The notes beneath the pieces were generated by a model. It saw only the letters and a list, made by a program, of their open reading frames with translations. It was not told the DNA's origin and did no database searches. Positions 8,761-16,367 of a stretch of DNA of 64,000 nucleotides are shown here, piece after piece; positions within the stretch are counted from its first letter, which is position 1; every line of letters starts with the position of its first letter. The stretch is taken from assembly GCA_018823125.1 (NCBI GenBank), contig JAHJIW010000015.1:1-64000 (forward strand). Direction: 5' to 3'. The translations under genes and the position numbers were made by a program. Source of the DNA: Candidatus Margulisiibacteriota bacterium. GTDB lineage: Bacteria > Margulisbacteria > WOR-1 > JAHJIW01.

Positions 8761-9164
8761 AAGGTTTACTTGAAAAATTGCAAACCTATGTCAAACAACT
8801 CAATGAATTAAAAAAATTATCAAACAAAGAATTAACCGGTAAATTTACTAATTTAAACAGCGCCAAATATCTTTTTCAGATTGCCATCGAATGTTGCCTG
8901 GATATCGGCAATCATATCATCTCATCCGAAGGATACCGTTCCCCTGTTAATTACAAAGATATTTTCAAAGTACTAAACGAAAATAAAATATTACCGGACC
9001 GCTTTACCGAAACCGCCCTTTCCATGGCAAAATTCAGAAATCGATTAGTGCACCTTTACTTTGAGATTGACGATATTAACTTATATAAATACCTCCAGGA
9101 AAACTTAAAATACTTTGACGAATATGTAAAGTATATTTTGGCTTTTTTAAAGAAAAATAAATAA
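8739..9164 (+). CDS. hepT: HepT-type HEPN toxin (RNase)
   Basis: 141 all-helical residues of the HEPN family. The catalytic RX4HXY motif is intact near residue 107 (RNRLVHLY). The Tyr in this motif is the residue that MntA adenylylates in studied systems. The ATG is preceded by GAAAAAGGAGG inside mntA, so the toxin is made efficiently from the same message. The pair sits next to rex; I see no functional link with the redox genes. Confidence 0.85.
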   Translation: MVNPEKIEGLLEKLQTYVKQLNELKKLSNKELTGKFTNLNSAKYLFQIAIECCLDIGNHIISSEGYRSPVNYKDIFKVLNENKILPDRFTETALSMAKFRNRLVHLYFEIDDINLYKYLQENLKYFDEYVKYILAFLKKNK

Positions 9165-9191
9165 CTTCTTTTTTTCAGGACAATTTTCTGC

Positions 9192-9227
9192 TTGACAAAG
9201 TCAATGGCTATGTGAAATAATTCACAA
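9192..9227 (+). promoter_or_regulatory. rex promoter with embedded Rex operator
   Basis: TTGACA (9192-9197) is followed 17 bp later by a weak -10 (AAATAA, 9215-9220). Over the -10 lies ATGTGAAATAATTCACAA (9210-9227), matching the Rex consensus TTGTGA-N6-TCACAA at 11 of 12 fixed positions. Rex binding here would block its own transcription. The ATG at 9231 is 10 nt past the -10. Confidence 0.8.
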
Positions 9228-9230
9228 ACA

Positions 9231-9848
9231 ATGAAAAAGAAGATACCCGAAAAAACCATCCAGCGCCTACTATTATATTACCGATATCTATACTTCCTGC
9301 TCCAGCAGGGAACCAAAAACATATCTTCCAAGAGCCTGGCTGACCTTTTAGAAATTAGAGGTTCACAAGTAAGAAAAGACCTCTCCTACTTTGGCCGCCT
9401 GGGTACACGCGGTGCCGGCTACGATGTAATGGCACTGCGCGATACGATTGCCGAAATACTAAAAATTGATAAGGAAAAAAAGGTTTGTGTAGTAGGAATG
9501 GGAAACCTGGGCGCCGCACTGGTGGCCTATAAAGGCTTCGAAGCGCTAGGCTTCAAAGTAGCTGCAGTATTTGATATTTCGCCACAAAAGATTAACCATA
9601 AAATCCGTGGACATACCTGTCACGACATCAAAAATCTCTCCAAAATTATTAACGAACATAGCATCGAAGTAGCAATCTTAACCGTTCCGGCCGAAGCCGC
9701 ACAAGAAACTGCCCTACGCCTGGAAAAAGCCGGCATTAAAGCCATTTTAAACTTTACGCCGGTCAAATTATCGCTTTCTAAAAAGGTTAAAATCAACAAC
9801 ATCGACCTGGCCATGGAACTTAAAACTTTATCCTTTTTTATCCGCTAA
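9231..9848 (+). CDS. rex: Redox-sensing transcriptional repressor Rex
   Basis: 205 residues, normal length. An N-terminal winged helix (~residues 1-80, including SKSLADLLEIRGSQVRKDLS) precedes a Rossmann domain with the NAD(H) motif GMGNLGAAL (~85-95) and the C-terminal domain-swap helix (IDLAMELKTLSFFI). Rex represses fermentative and hydrogenase genes when NADH/NAD+ is low and releases DNA when NADH binds. Operators lie in its own promoter and before focA, so it very likely controls the downstream formate/hydrogen operon. No Shine-Dalgarno precedes the ATG. Confidence 0.95.
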   Translation: MKKKIPEKTIQRLLLYYRYLYFLLQQGTKNISSKSLADLLEIRGSQVRKDLSYFGRLGTRGAGYDVMALRDTIAEILKIDKEKKVCVVGMGNLGAALVAYKGFEALGFKVAAVFDISPQKINHKIRGHTCHDIKNLSKIINEHSIEVAILTVPAEAAQETALRLEKAGIKAILNFTPVKLSLSKKVKINNIDLAMELKTLSFFIR

Positions 9849-9855
9849 AACCCCC

Positions 9856-9884
9856 TTGACAACCCCAGCCAACCTCTGTATCAT
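9856..9884 (+). promoter_or_regulatory. Promoter of the formate/hydrogen operon
   Basis: TTGACA (9856-9861), 17-bp spacer, TATCAT (9879-9884). The predicted start near 9891 coincides with the first base of the Rex operator. The leader to focA is therefore about 120 nt; I see no recognisable riboswitch in it, and a normal AAGGAG lies at 10001-10006. Confidence 0.8.
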
Positions 9885-9890
9885 ATACCC

Positions 9891-9908
9891 TTGTGATTTG
9901 ATTCACAA
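9891..9908. promoter_or_regulatory. Rex operator upstream of focA
   Basis: TTGTGATTTGATTCACAA is a perfect 6-6-6 dyad and a full match to the Rex box. It overlaps the expected transcription start, a position where repressor binding blocks initiation. Confidence 0.9.
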
Positions 9909-10014
9909 TCTTTAATCCCTGATACAAGGAGGTGTGCTAAAGAAAGTAGGAATTGAACCTTGGTTTCCCTCAGTAAATCGGTTTTCATTCTATTTATATT
10001 AAGGAGAAAAAAAG

Positions 10015-10860
10015 ATGCCAGACGTAATCAATATTGCTTGTAAAACGCCTGCCAATGTGGCAGACACTCTTTCCAAAACTACTTGCGTTGCTAAAACTAA
10101 CGCCACAGTATGGAAATTAGTTATTTTAGGAATCTTGGCTGGAATCTATATTGCCTTTGGTGCAGCCATTGCTACCCTAGTAGCCACGGATGCAGCTCAA
10201 TTTGTCGGAGTTGGCCTGAGTAAATTTTTTATTGGCGCGGTATTTAGCGTAGGACTAATGCTGGTAGTTATTGCCGGTGCCGAACTTTTCACCGGAAACA
10301 ACCTCATGCTGATGAGTGCTCTCGACGGACGCGTTCCTTATACCAGAGTGGTCTATAAATGGATCGTCGTTTATATCGCTAACTTCCTTGGTTCGGTTTT
10401 AATGGCCTGGTTAATGCTTAACACCGGCCTTTGGAAAGGTGGAAATTTTGCTACGGGCATTACCGCTTTAAATATTGCTAACGCAAAAGTTAATCTCCTC
10501 TGGGGCGAAGCTTTTACCCGAGCAATTCTTTGTAACGTATTAGTATGTTTGGCGGTTTGGATGGCTTTGGCTTCAAATAATATTGTGGGCAGAATCTGGG
10601 CTATCTTCTTCCCGATCATGACCTTTGTGGCTTTAGGTTTTGAGCACTGTATTGCAAACATGTACTTCATTCCTTTAGGAATTTTATTAAAAGGAACGGA
10701 CGCGGCCGCTGCTTCCGGACTTAACCTAGGTAACCTAAACTGGGGTTCTATGGTGGTTAATAACTTGATTCCAGTTACGCTTGGAAACATGGTTGGTGGA
10801 GCATTAGTCGTTGGATTACTTTACTGGTTAGTTTACGTAAAACCAGCTAACAATAAATAA
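10015..10860 (+). CDS. focA: Formate/nitrite-family channel (formate transporter)
   Basis: 281 residues with six hydrophobic membrane segments typical of the FNT family, including the conserved stretches around AELFTGNNLMLM and FEHCIANMYFIPLG. FNT proteins form pentameric inner-membrane channels for formate and related small acids. As the first gene after the Rex operator, directly ahead of the formate dehydrogenase genes, formate is the likely substrate; direction cannot be read from sequence. The ATG has AAGGAG seven bases upstream. The name fdhC is also used for such genes. Confidence 0.9.
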   Translation: MPDVINIACKTPANVADTLSKTTCVAKTNATVWKLVILGILAGIYIAFGAAIATLVATDAAQFVGVGLSKFFIGAVFSVGLMLVVIAGAELFTGNNLMLMSALDGRVPYTRVVYKWIVVYIANFLGSVLMAWLMLNTGLWKGGNFATGITALNIANAKVNLLWGEAFTRAILCNVLVCLAVWMALASNNIVGRIWAIFFPIMTFVALGFEHCIANMYFIPLGILLKGTDAAAASGLNLGNLNWGSMVVNNLIPVTLGNMVGGALVVGLLYWLVYVKPANNK

Positions 10861-10864
10861 ATTC

Positions 10865-11446
10865 ATGGTTAACGCGGTTATCCTGGCGGGGGGAGAAAGC
10901 CGTCGGTTTGGAACTGATAAGGCATTTGCGAAAGTGAGGGGTTCTACCATTATAGAATCCCTCCTTTTCCTGCTCTCTCCGCTATTTCCCAAGATTATTG
11001 TAGTTACTAATCATCCGGATAAATATAAAGATTTTCCGGTTGAAGTAGTAACCGATAAGATTAAGGGGCGGGGTCCACTGGTTGGGATATATTCGGGACT
11101 TTCGGCATCCGACACGGATCGAAACTTTATAGTTGCCTGTGATATGCCGCTTTTAAATCCCAGACTCATACAATATATTGCTTCGATCCCCAGTGGAAAG
11201 GTGGTGGTTCCCAGAATCAATGGTCGACTGGAGCCGCTGCACGCGGTTTACGCGAAAGGCTGTATTCCAGCTATCGAAAACCAAATTGCGGCGGGCGACT
11301 TAAAAATACAAAATTTCTTTAGTCGAGTTGATGCACATTACGTAGAAGAAGACGAGGTAAAGCGGTTTGATCCCACCCTCTCCTCCTTCCTCAACATCAA
11401 CCTACAAAAAGATCTAAAAAGAATAGAAGCTTGTTTGAGAACATAA
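10865..11446 (+). CDS. mobA: Molybdenum cofactor guanylyltransferase MobA
   Basis: 193 residues. The N-terminal nucleotide-binding motif LAGGESRRFGTDKA is the MobA signature (LAGGxSxRMGxDKA); VACDMPLL gives the metal/GTP-binding Asp. The enzyme attaches GMP to Mo- or W-molybdopterin, giving the bis-MGD form needed by the formate dehydrogenase encoded two genes on. It starts 4 bp after focA and overlaps fdhD by 16 bp. Confidence 0.92.
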   Translation: MVNAVILAGGESRRFGTDKAFAKVRGSTIIESLLFLLSPLFPKIIVVTNHPDKYKDFPVEVVTDKIKGRGPLVGIYSGLSASDTDRNFIVACDMPLLNPRLIQYIASIPSGKVVVPRINGRLEPLHAVYAKGCIPAIENQIAAGDLKIQNFFSRVDAHYVEEDEVKRFDPTLSSFLNINLQKDLKRIEACLRT

Positions 11447-12207
11447 AGATAAAACGATTTGAAACGCAATGTGGGCTAAAACCACTCGAAGACAAGGTTG
11501 TTACCGAAGTACCTTTGACAATTATAATAAATGATGAAGAGCTGGCAACGCTGCTCTGCTCGCCGGCAAAGTTAAAAGAGTTAGCGGTAGGCTATTTAAT
11601 CGCCGAAGGCTTTATTGCTTCTGCAGATGACATTGTGTCCTCTGATTTAAACGATAAAACCACTACCATCCGGATTAAAACTAAAAATCCGATTAATAAA
11701 ACCGATTTAGATAAAAAACGCATTATCACATCGGGTTGTGGTAGAGGGCAAACCTTTTACAATTATCGCGATTTTTCAAACTGCCAGCCGATCGAATCAA
11801 ATTTAAAAGTTTCGGCTAAAGATATCTTAGGTTTGGTTGCCGAGTTTCAGAAAAAATCCGAAACTTTTAAGGAAACGGGCGGCGTACATAGCGCAGCTCT
11901 ATGTGACGGTCAAAAAATCATCGCTTTCAGCGAAGATATCGGGCGGCACAATGCAGTGGATAAGATCATCGGCGAAGTAATTCTGCGAGGGGAAAACCCT
12001 AAAGATAAGTTTTTACTTACCTCTGGCAGAATTTCTTCGGAAATTTTGATTAAAGCGGCTCGGCTTTCGGTTCCGCTAATTGTTTCCCGTTCGGCTCCCA
12101 CCAACATGGCAGTCAGCATCGCGAAACAACTTAATCTAACCCTCGTGGGTTTTGCCCGGGGAACCCGTTTAAATATTTACGCGGGAGCAGAAAGAATTTC
12201 ATTATAA
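11431..12207 (+). CDS. fdhD: Formate dehydrogenase accessory sulfurtransferase FdhD
   Basis: 258 residues, full length. Conserved segments include VPLTIIINDEELATLLCSP, LAVGYLIAEGFI and FSEDIGRHNAVDK. FdhD passes sulfur from IscS to the molybdenum or tungsten cofactor before insertion into formate dehydrogenase. The conserved cysteine loop, CGxCG in E. coli, here reads SGCGRGQ, so only one of the two cysteines is kept. The start is a TTG inside the end of mobA; a later ATG would remove conserved N-terminal sequence. Confidence 0.9.
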   Translation: MFENIKIKRFETQCGLKPLEDKVVTEVPLTIIINDEELATLLCSPAKLKELAVGYLIAEGFIASADDIVSSDLNDKTTTIRIKTKNPINKTDLDKKRIITSGCGRGQTFYNYRDFSNCQPIESNLKVSAKDILGLVAEFQKKSETFKETGGVHSAALCDGQKIIAFSEDIGRHNAVDKIIGEVILRGENPKDKFLLTSGRISSEILIKAARLSVPLIVSRSAPTNMAVSIAKQLNLTLVGFARGTRLNIYAGAERISL

Positions 12208-12219
12208 AGGAGAAAGTTT

Positions 12220-14283
12220 ATGGCCAAAGAAAAAAAGTCTGAAGTAAAAAATGTTTTAACTACCTGTATTTACTGTGGGTGCGGTTGTCAGTTTTATTTT
12301 AAAGTAAAGGATGGCAAAATTATCGGGATAACCCCCAGCCAAAGCCACCCGGTCAGTCAAGGTCAGCTTTGCGTAAAGGGATGGAATGCCTCCGAATTTG
12401 TCCATCACCCCGAAAGATTAACCCATCCCCTCATCAAAAAGGACGGCAAATTCAAAAAAGCCAGCTGGGAGCAAGCTCTCAAGCTAATTGCCAAAAAATT
12501 CACCGGGCATGCCAAAAAATCCGGGTCCGATTCGGTGGCTTTCTTTGGTTCGGCAAAATGCACCAACGAAGAAAACTTCTTAATCATGAAATTAGCCCGC
12601 GCCGTATTTAAAACTAACAACATCGATCACTGCGCTCGGCTTTGTCACGCTTCTACAGTTGCAGGACTCGCGGCTACTTTTGGCTCAGGTGCCATGACCA
12701 ACTCCATCGGTGGTTTCGAAGACTGTGATGTTTTTCTGGTTACCGGATCCAACACCACCGAACAGCATCCGCTGATTGGCTCACGCATCATCAATGCGGT
12801 AAAAAAAGGAGCTACTTTAATCTTAGTTGATCCCAGAGCAGTTCAATTGGCAAAACACGCTAAATATCATCTGCCGCAAAATTGCGGATCGGACGTAGCC
12901 TGGTTAAACGGCATGATGCACGTCATCATTAAAGAAGGATTAGAAGATAAAGAATTCATCAAAAATCATACCGAAGGTTACGAAGAACTCAAGAAAACAG
13001 TTGAAAAGTATACTCCTGAATACGTTGAAAAAATTTCAGGAATCCCGGCTGACAAATTAGCCGAAGCCGCACGCGCTTTTGCTAAAAGTAAAAAATCAAG
13101 TATCGTTTATTCGATGGGCATCACCCAGCATACGGTGGGCGTCGACAACGTAAAATCCTGCGCTAACCTTTCGATGCTGACCGGAAACATCGGCCGCGCT
13201 TCAACCGGAGTAAATCCGCTGCGCGGACAAAACAACGTGCAAGGCGCCTGCGACGTGGGCGCTTTAGTGAACGTTTATTGCGGTTATCAAAAGGTGACGG
13301 ATGCGGCAGCTAAAGAAAAATTTGAAAAAGCCTGGGGCGTTACCGGAATTTCTGACAAAATTGGAGCTGCGGTTACTTTAGTTCCAAATCAAGCCCTCGA
13401 AGGAAAAATTAAAGCGCTTTATATCATGGGAGAAAACCCCATGGTTTCCGATCCTAACATCACCCACGTTGAAAAAGGTCTAAAAGCCTTAGACTTTTTA
13501 GTGGTGCAAGACATTTTCTTAACTGAAACCGCACAATTGGCAGATGTAGTTCTGCCCGGAACCAGTTATGCCGAAAAAGACGGAACCTACACTAACACCG
13601 AAAGAAGAGTTGAGCGCATTCGCAAAGCAATAGAACCCATCGGCGATACCCGGCCCGACTGGAAGATTATTTGCGATGTGGCAACTGCCTGCGGCTATAA
13701 AATGGATTATCCTTCGCCCAAAGAAATCTTTGATGAATTAGCCGAGCTTGCTCCAATCTATCACGGTATGGACTTTGATCGTTTAGAAGAAAAGTTTGGA
13801 TTGCAGTGGCCCTGCCCTACTAAAGATCATCCCGGCACTCCATTCCTTCACAAAGATGGAAAATTCTCAAAAGGGAAAGGAACCTTCTTCGCCGTAGAAT
13901 ATAAAGATCCCGCCGAAATGGCAGATGCCGAATATCCGCTCACCTTAACTACCGGGCGCAGCTACTTCCACTGGCACACCCGGACCTTAACCCGCCGAAC
14001 TTCTTCCCTGGAGCGTGAAGTTCCGGAAAGTTATGTAGAAATAAATCCGGCCGATGCTAAAAAATATAAAGTGCGCAACGGCACCTTAATAAAAGTTTCT
14101 TCACGTCGCGGAACCATCACGGTTAGAGCTAAAGTTACCGAAGTTCCAAAAGTTGGCACGGTATTTATTCCGTTCCACTTTGCCGAAGGAGCCGCTAACC
14201 GCCTAACCAACGATGCGCTCGATCCCGGCGCCAAAATACCGGAGTATAAAGTTTGCGCCGTAAAATTTGGAGGTAGCAAATAA
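12220..14283 (+). CDS. fdhF: Formate dehydrogenase catalytic subunit (Mo/W-bis-MGD, cysteine type)
   Basis: 687 residues, close to E. coli FDH-H (715). An N-terminal [4Fe-4S] site is formed by C16, C19, C23 and C51. The active-site pair is Cys142-His143 (HCARLCH), where E. coli has Sec140-His141, so this is a cysteine enzyme. LRGQNNVQGACD and the C-terminal pterin-binding region (TGRSYFHWHTRTLTRR) are conserved. It oxidises formate to CO2 or runs in reverse. No Tat signal is seen, so it is cytoplasmic. The following two genes encode a diaphorase, so NAD(P)+ is the likely partner. A nearby tungstate transporter suggests W in the site. Confidence 0.93.
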   Translation: MAKEKKSEVKNVLTTCIYCGCGCQFYFKVKDGKIIGITPSQSHPVSQGQLCVKGWNASEFVHHPERLTHPLIKKDGKFKKASWEQALKLIAKKFTGHAKKSGSDSVAFFGSAKCTNEENFLIMKLARAVFKTNNIDHCARLCHASTVAGLAATFGSGAMTNSIGGFEDCDVFLVTGSNTTEQHPLIGSRIINAVKKGATLILVDPRAVQLAKHAKYHLPQNCGSDVAWLNGMMHVIIKEGLEDKEFIKNHTEGYEELKKTVEKYTPEYVEKISGIPADKLAEAARAFAKSKKSSIVYSMGITQHTVGVDNVKSCANLSMLTGNIGRASTGVNPLRGQNNVQGACDVGALVNVYCGYQKVTDAAAKEKFEKAWGVTGISDKIGAAVTLVPNQALEGKIKALYIMGENPMVSDPNITHVEKGLKALDFLVVQDIFLTETAQLADVVLPGTSYAEKDGTYTNTERRVERIRKAIEPIGDTRPDWKIICDVATACGYKMDYPSPKEIFDELAELAPIYHGMDFDRLEEKFGLQWPCPTKDHPGTPFLHKDGKFSKGKGTFFAVEYKDPAEMADAEYPLTLTTGRSYFHWHTRTLTRRTSSLEREVPESYVEINPADAKKYKVRNGTLIKVSSRRGTITVRAKVTEVPKVGTVFIPFHFAEGAANRLTNDALDPGAKIPEYKVCAVKFGGSK

Positions 14284-15320
14284 TGAAAAACTTAAAAGTT
14301 AAAACACAAAATTTAGTAAAACTACTGGACGCCCTAAAGGATGCATCAAATTTACTGGCTCCGCAAACTGATAAATACGGCGATACCTATTTTCAGCAAG
14401 TCGTAGATGCCAGTCAGGTGGTTTTAAAACACTTTAAACCGCTGATGCCGGCCGTCCGTGAAGTTTTATTTGGTCAACTTGAAGATATGATCACCTTCAA
14501 AGACACCGCCAGCGGGACCAAAATTAAACCGGTAAAAGCGGCCAAAGATACTATTCTTTTTGGTCTTCCAAATTGCGACTTAGACGGGATTCTCTATAAC
14601 GACGAATTCTTTGCGAAACGTGAGTTTGCCGATTTCTATTACGTCAACGCTCGCAAAAAACTAACCATCATTACCCTGGCCTGCCTCACTCCTCCCAATG
14701 AAAATTGCTTCTGCGCATCGATGGGACACGGTCCTTTTGCCGAAAAAGGTTTTGACCTGCAGCTAACTGACATGGGAGATGGTTTTTTCTTAGTTAATAT
14801 CGGCAGTAAAAAAGGACAAAAAATCGTTGACGATAACTCATCTCTTTTTGAAGCGGCCGGTGAGGCTGATCTTTCAAAATGGAAAGAATTAAAGCAGCAA
14901 GCTGAGGAATCAACTACAAAGAAAGATGTAAACAAAAAGAAAGCCCTCGATAATATGGGACGTACTCCGCTTAAAGAACAAATGATTATCGAAATCTCCG
15001 ATCGCTGTATCTCCTGCGGAGCTTGTAATTACACATGTCCAACCTGTACCTGCTTTAACGTTATTGATCACAAAAAAGATAAAGCCGGCACCCGCAAAAG
15101 AGTATTAGATTCTTGTATCTTAGGCGGATATTTTCGCATGGCCGGCGGACATAATCCCAAAGAAGCCAAAGAAGATCGCACCCGTAACCGTTATTTCTGC
15201 AAACTGCTCTGGGATAAAGAAAAATTAGGTGATTCCGGTTGCGTGGGTTGTGGTCGCTGTTTAGATGCGTGTCCAGTTAAGGTCGACATAAAAGATGTGA
15301 TTAAGCAACTAAGCAATTAG
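14283..15320 (+). CDS. Iron-sulfur beta subunit of the formate dehydrogenase (HydB/AsrA family)
   Basis: 345 residues. The C-terminal third has two [4Fe-4S] ferredoxin-type motifs: C242-x2-C245-x2-C248-x3-C252 and C320-x2-C323-x2-C326-x3-C330. The N-terminal part matches the beta subunit of group-3b sulfhydrogenases and AsrA, which carry electrons between the catalytic subunit and the flavin subunit. It overlaps fdhF by one base (TAATG), so it belongs to the formate dehydrogenase rather than to a sulfite reductase. A paralogue, 22132-23199, sits next to the hydrogenase. Confidence 0.86.
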   Translation: MKNLKVKTQNLVKLLDALKDASNLLAPQTDKYGDTYFQQVVDASQVVLKHFKPLMPAVREVLFGQLEDMITFKDTASGTKIKPVKAAKDTILFGLPNCDLDGILYNDEFFAKREFADFYYVNARKKLTIITLACLTPPNENCFCASMGHGPFAEKGFDLQLTDMGDGFFLVNIGSKKGQKIVDDNSSLFEAAGEADLSKWKELKQQAEESTTKKDVNKKKALDNMGRTPLKEQMIIEISDRCISCGACNYTCPTCTCFNVIDHKKDKAGTRKRVLDSCILGGYFRMAGGHNPKEAKEDRTRNRYFCKLLWDKEKLGDSGCVGCGRCLDACPVKVDIKDVIKQLSN

Positions 15321-15350
15321 GCAACTAAGTGGAAACACTTAATTGCTTAG
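15305..15350 (+). other. Intergenic hairpin with short direct repeats
   Basis: GCAACTAAG occurs at 15305-15313 and 15321-15329. CTAAGCAATTA (from 15309) can pair with TAATTGCTTAG (to 15350), and AAGTG/CACTT closes a GAAA loop (15332-15335), giving a bulged stem of about 16 bp. There is no T-run, so it is more likely a processing or stability element between beta and gamma than a terminator. Confidence 0.55.
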
Positions 15351-15392
15351 TCGCTATTCGCTCAGTCGCACTAAATTAAGGAGGATAAAAAA

Positions 15393-16259
15393 ATGAAAAG
15401 AGGAAAATATAAAGCCAGTACCAAGCCACAAAAAGGAGCCGCGAAGAACGAGTATCTTCCCCGTGCGGTTGAGATCACTAAAATCCGTGATCTTAGCTCA
15501 GATGTAAAACATTACACCTTAAAATTTAAGGACGGAAAGCCGTTTGAATATAAACCCGGACAATTTGTTCAGGTTTCTATTTTTGGTGTCGGAGAAGCTC
15601 CGATATCAATCACTTCTACGCACGAAAGAGGAGACGATCTAGAAATCGCCATTCGTCGGGTTGGTTCTTTAACTAACGCCATCCACACATTAAAAGAAGG
15701 CGACGAACTCTTTATTCGTGGCCCCTACGGAAATTCTTTCCCGTGGGAAGCAGGCAAGGGTAAAGATATTTTATTCATCGCCGGTGGAATTGGACTCCTC
15801 CCCTTACGCTCGGTAATGAATGCTGTTTTCCATCATCGTAAAGATTATGGAAAAATCTGGATTCTTTACGGCGCAAAATCTCCTCAAGAATGTGTTTACG
15901 CTGACGAGCTGGCTCGCTGGGGTAAATTAGACAATGTTGAAGTACTGCAAACCGTTGACTCTCCTACCGCCGAATGGAAAGGCGGCGTGGGTGTGGTAAC
16001 TACACTCTTTGAAAAGATTGAATTTGATCCGGAAAAAACTATTTCTTATCTTTGCGGACCGCCGATCATGATTAAATTCACCAACATCACTCTCGAAGAG
16101 AAAAAAATGCAGCCCGACAACATCATTACCACCATGGAAATGCACATGAAATGTGGTATTGGTAAATGCGGACACTGTTTAGTTGGACATAAATATTGTT
16201 GTACGGATGGACCCGTATTTACATTCGCCGAGTTAAAAGCTTTAGGCGCCGAAGAATAA
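15393..16259 (+). CDS. FAD/NAD(P)-binding gamma subunit of the formate dehydrogenase (HydG-gamma/AsrB/PyrK type)
   Basis: 288 residues of the ferredoxin-NADP reductase fold. A flavin-binding region has KPGQFVQVSIFGVGEAPISI; the nucleotide-binding region has GGIGLLPLRS and LCGPP. A C-terminal [2Fe-2S] motif lies in CGIGKCGHCLVGHKYC. This subunit would transfer electrons to or from NAD(P). It resembles the hydrogenase gamma subunit (23196-24032) along its whole length, so the two catalytic units share duplicated diaphorase modules. It has a strong AAGGAGG site. Confidence 0.88.
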   Translation: MKRGKYKASTKPQKGAAKNEYLPRAVEITKIRDLSSDVKHYTLKFKDGKPFEYKPGQFVQVSIFGVGEAPISITSTHERGDDLEIAIRRVGSLTNAIHTLKEGDELFIRGPYGNSFPWEAGKGKDILFIAGGIGLLPLRSVMNAVFHHRKDYGKIWILYGAKSPQECVYADELARWGKLDNVEVLQTVDSPTAEWKGGVGVVTTLFEKIEFDPEKTISYLCGPPIMIKFTNITLEEKKMQPDNIITTMEMHMKCGIGKCGHCLVGHKYCCTDGPVFTFAELKALGAEE

Positions 16260-16270
16260 TTTAATATCTG

Positions 16271-16363
16271 TCTCCGATCCATTATTCCTAAAACTTAGGT
16301 CACGGAAAATGGACGATAGGGTCTGGTTGGAAACGACCTCGCCTCCCGTAATTGGAAAGGAGT
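16271..16363 (+). ncRNA. Moco/Tuco riboswitch upstream of tupABC
   Basis: The leader contains CTCCGATCC near the start, a CCTAA-AAC-TTAGG stem (16287-16299), GTCACGGAAAATGGACGA (16299-16316), GGTC pairing with GACC, and AAACGACCTCGCCTCCCG (16331-16348). I recognise these as conserved blocks of the molybdenum-cofactor riboswitch. CTCC at 16272-16275 can pair with GGAG at 16359-16362, which is the Shine-Dalgarno of tupA, so ligand binding should hide the site and switch translation off. A control over tungstate import suggests the tungsten-cofactor form. Confidence 0.82.
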
Positions 16364-16367
16364 AATC

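Noticed and set aside
9934-10002. A 22-codon frame (GTG start) in the focA leader after AAGGAGG, as a leader peptide
   Set aside because: The Shine-Dalgarno is only one base from the GTG, too close to work, and the peptide has no attenuation-like codon runs.
10371-10790. A 139-codon minus-strand frame inside focA, and many similar antisense frames in other genes
   Set aside because: They mirror the codon pattern of the real gene, with no ribosome-binding site or recognisable domain.
12643-12651. Selenocysteine in the formate dehydrogenase
   Set aside because: The active-site codon encodes Cys (Cys142 followed by His143) and no in-frame TGA is present.
14283-16259. Anaerobic sulfite reductase AsrAB
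   Set aside because: The families are similar, but there is no AsrC siroheme subunit, and the genes are coupled to fdhF.
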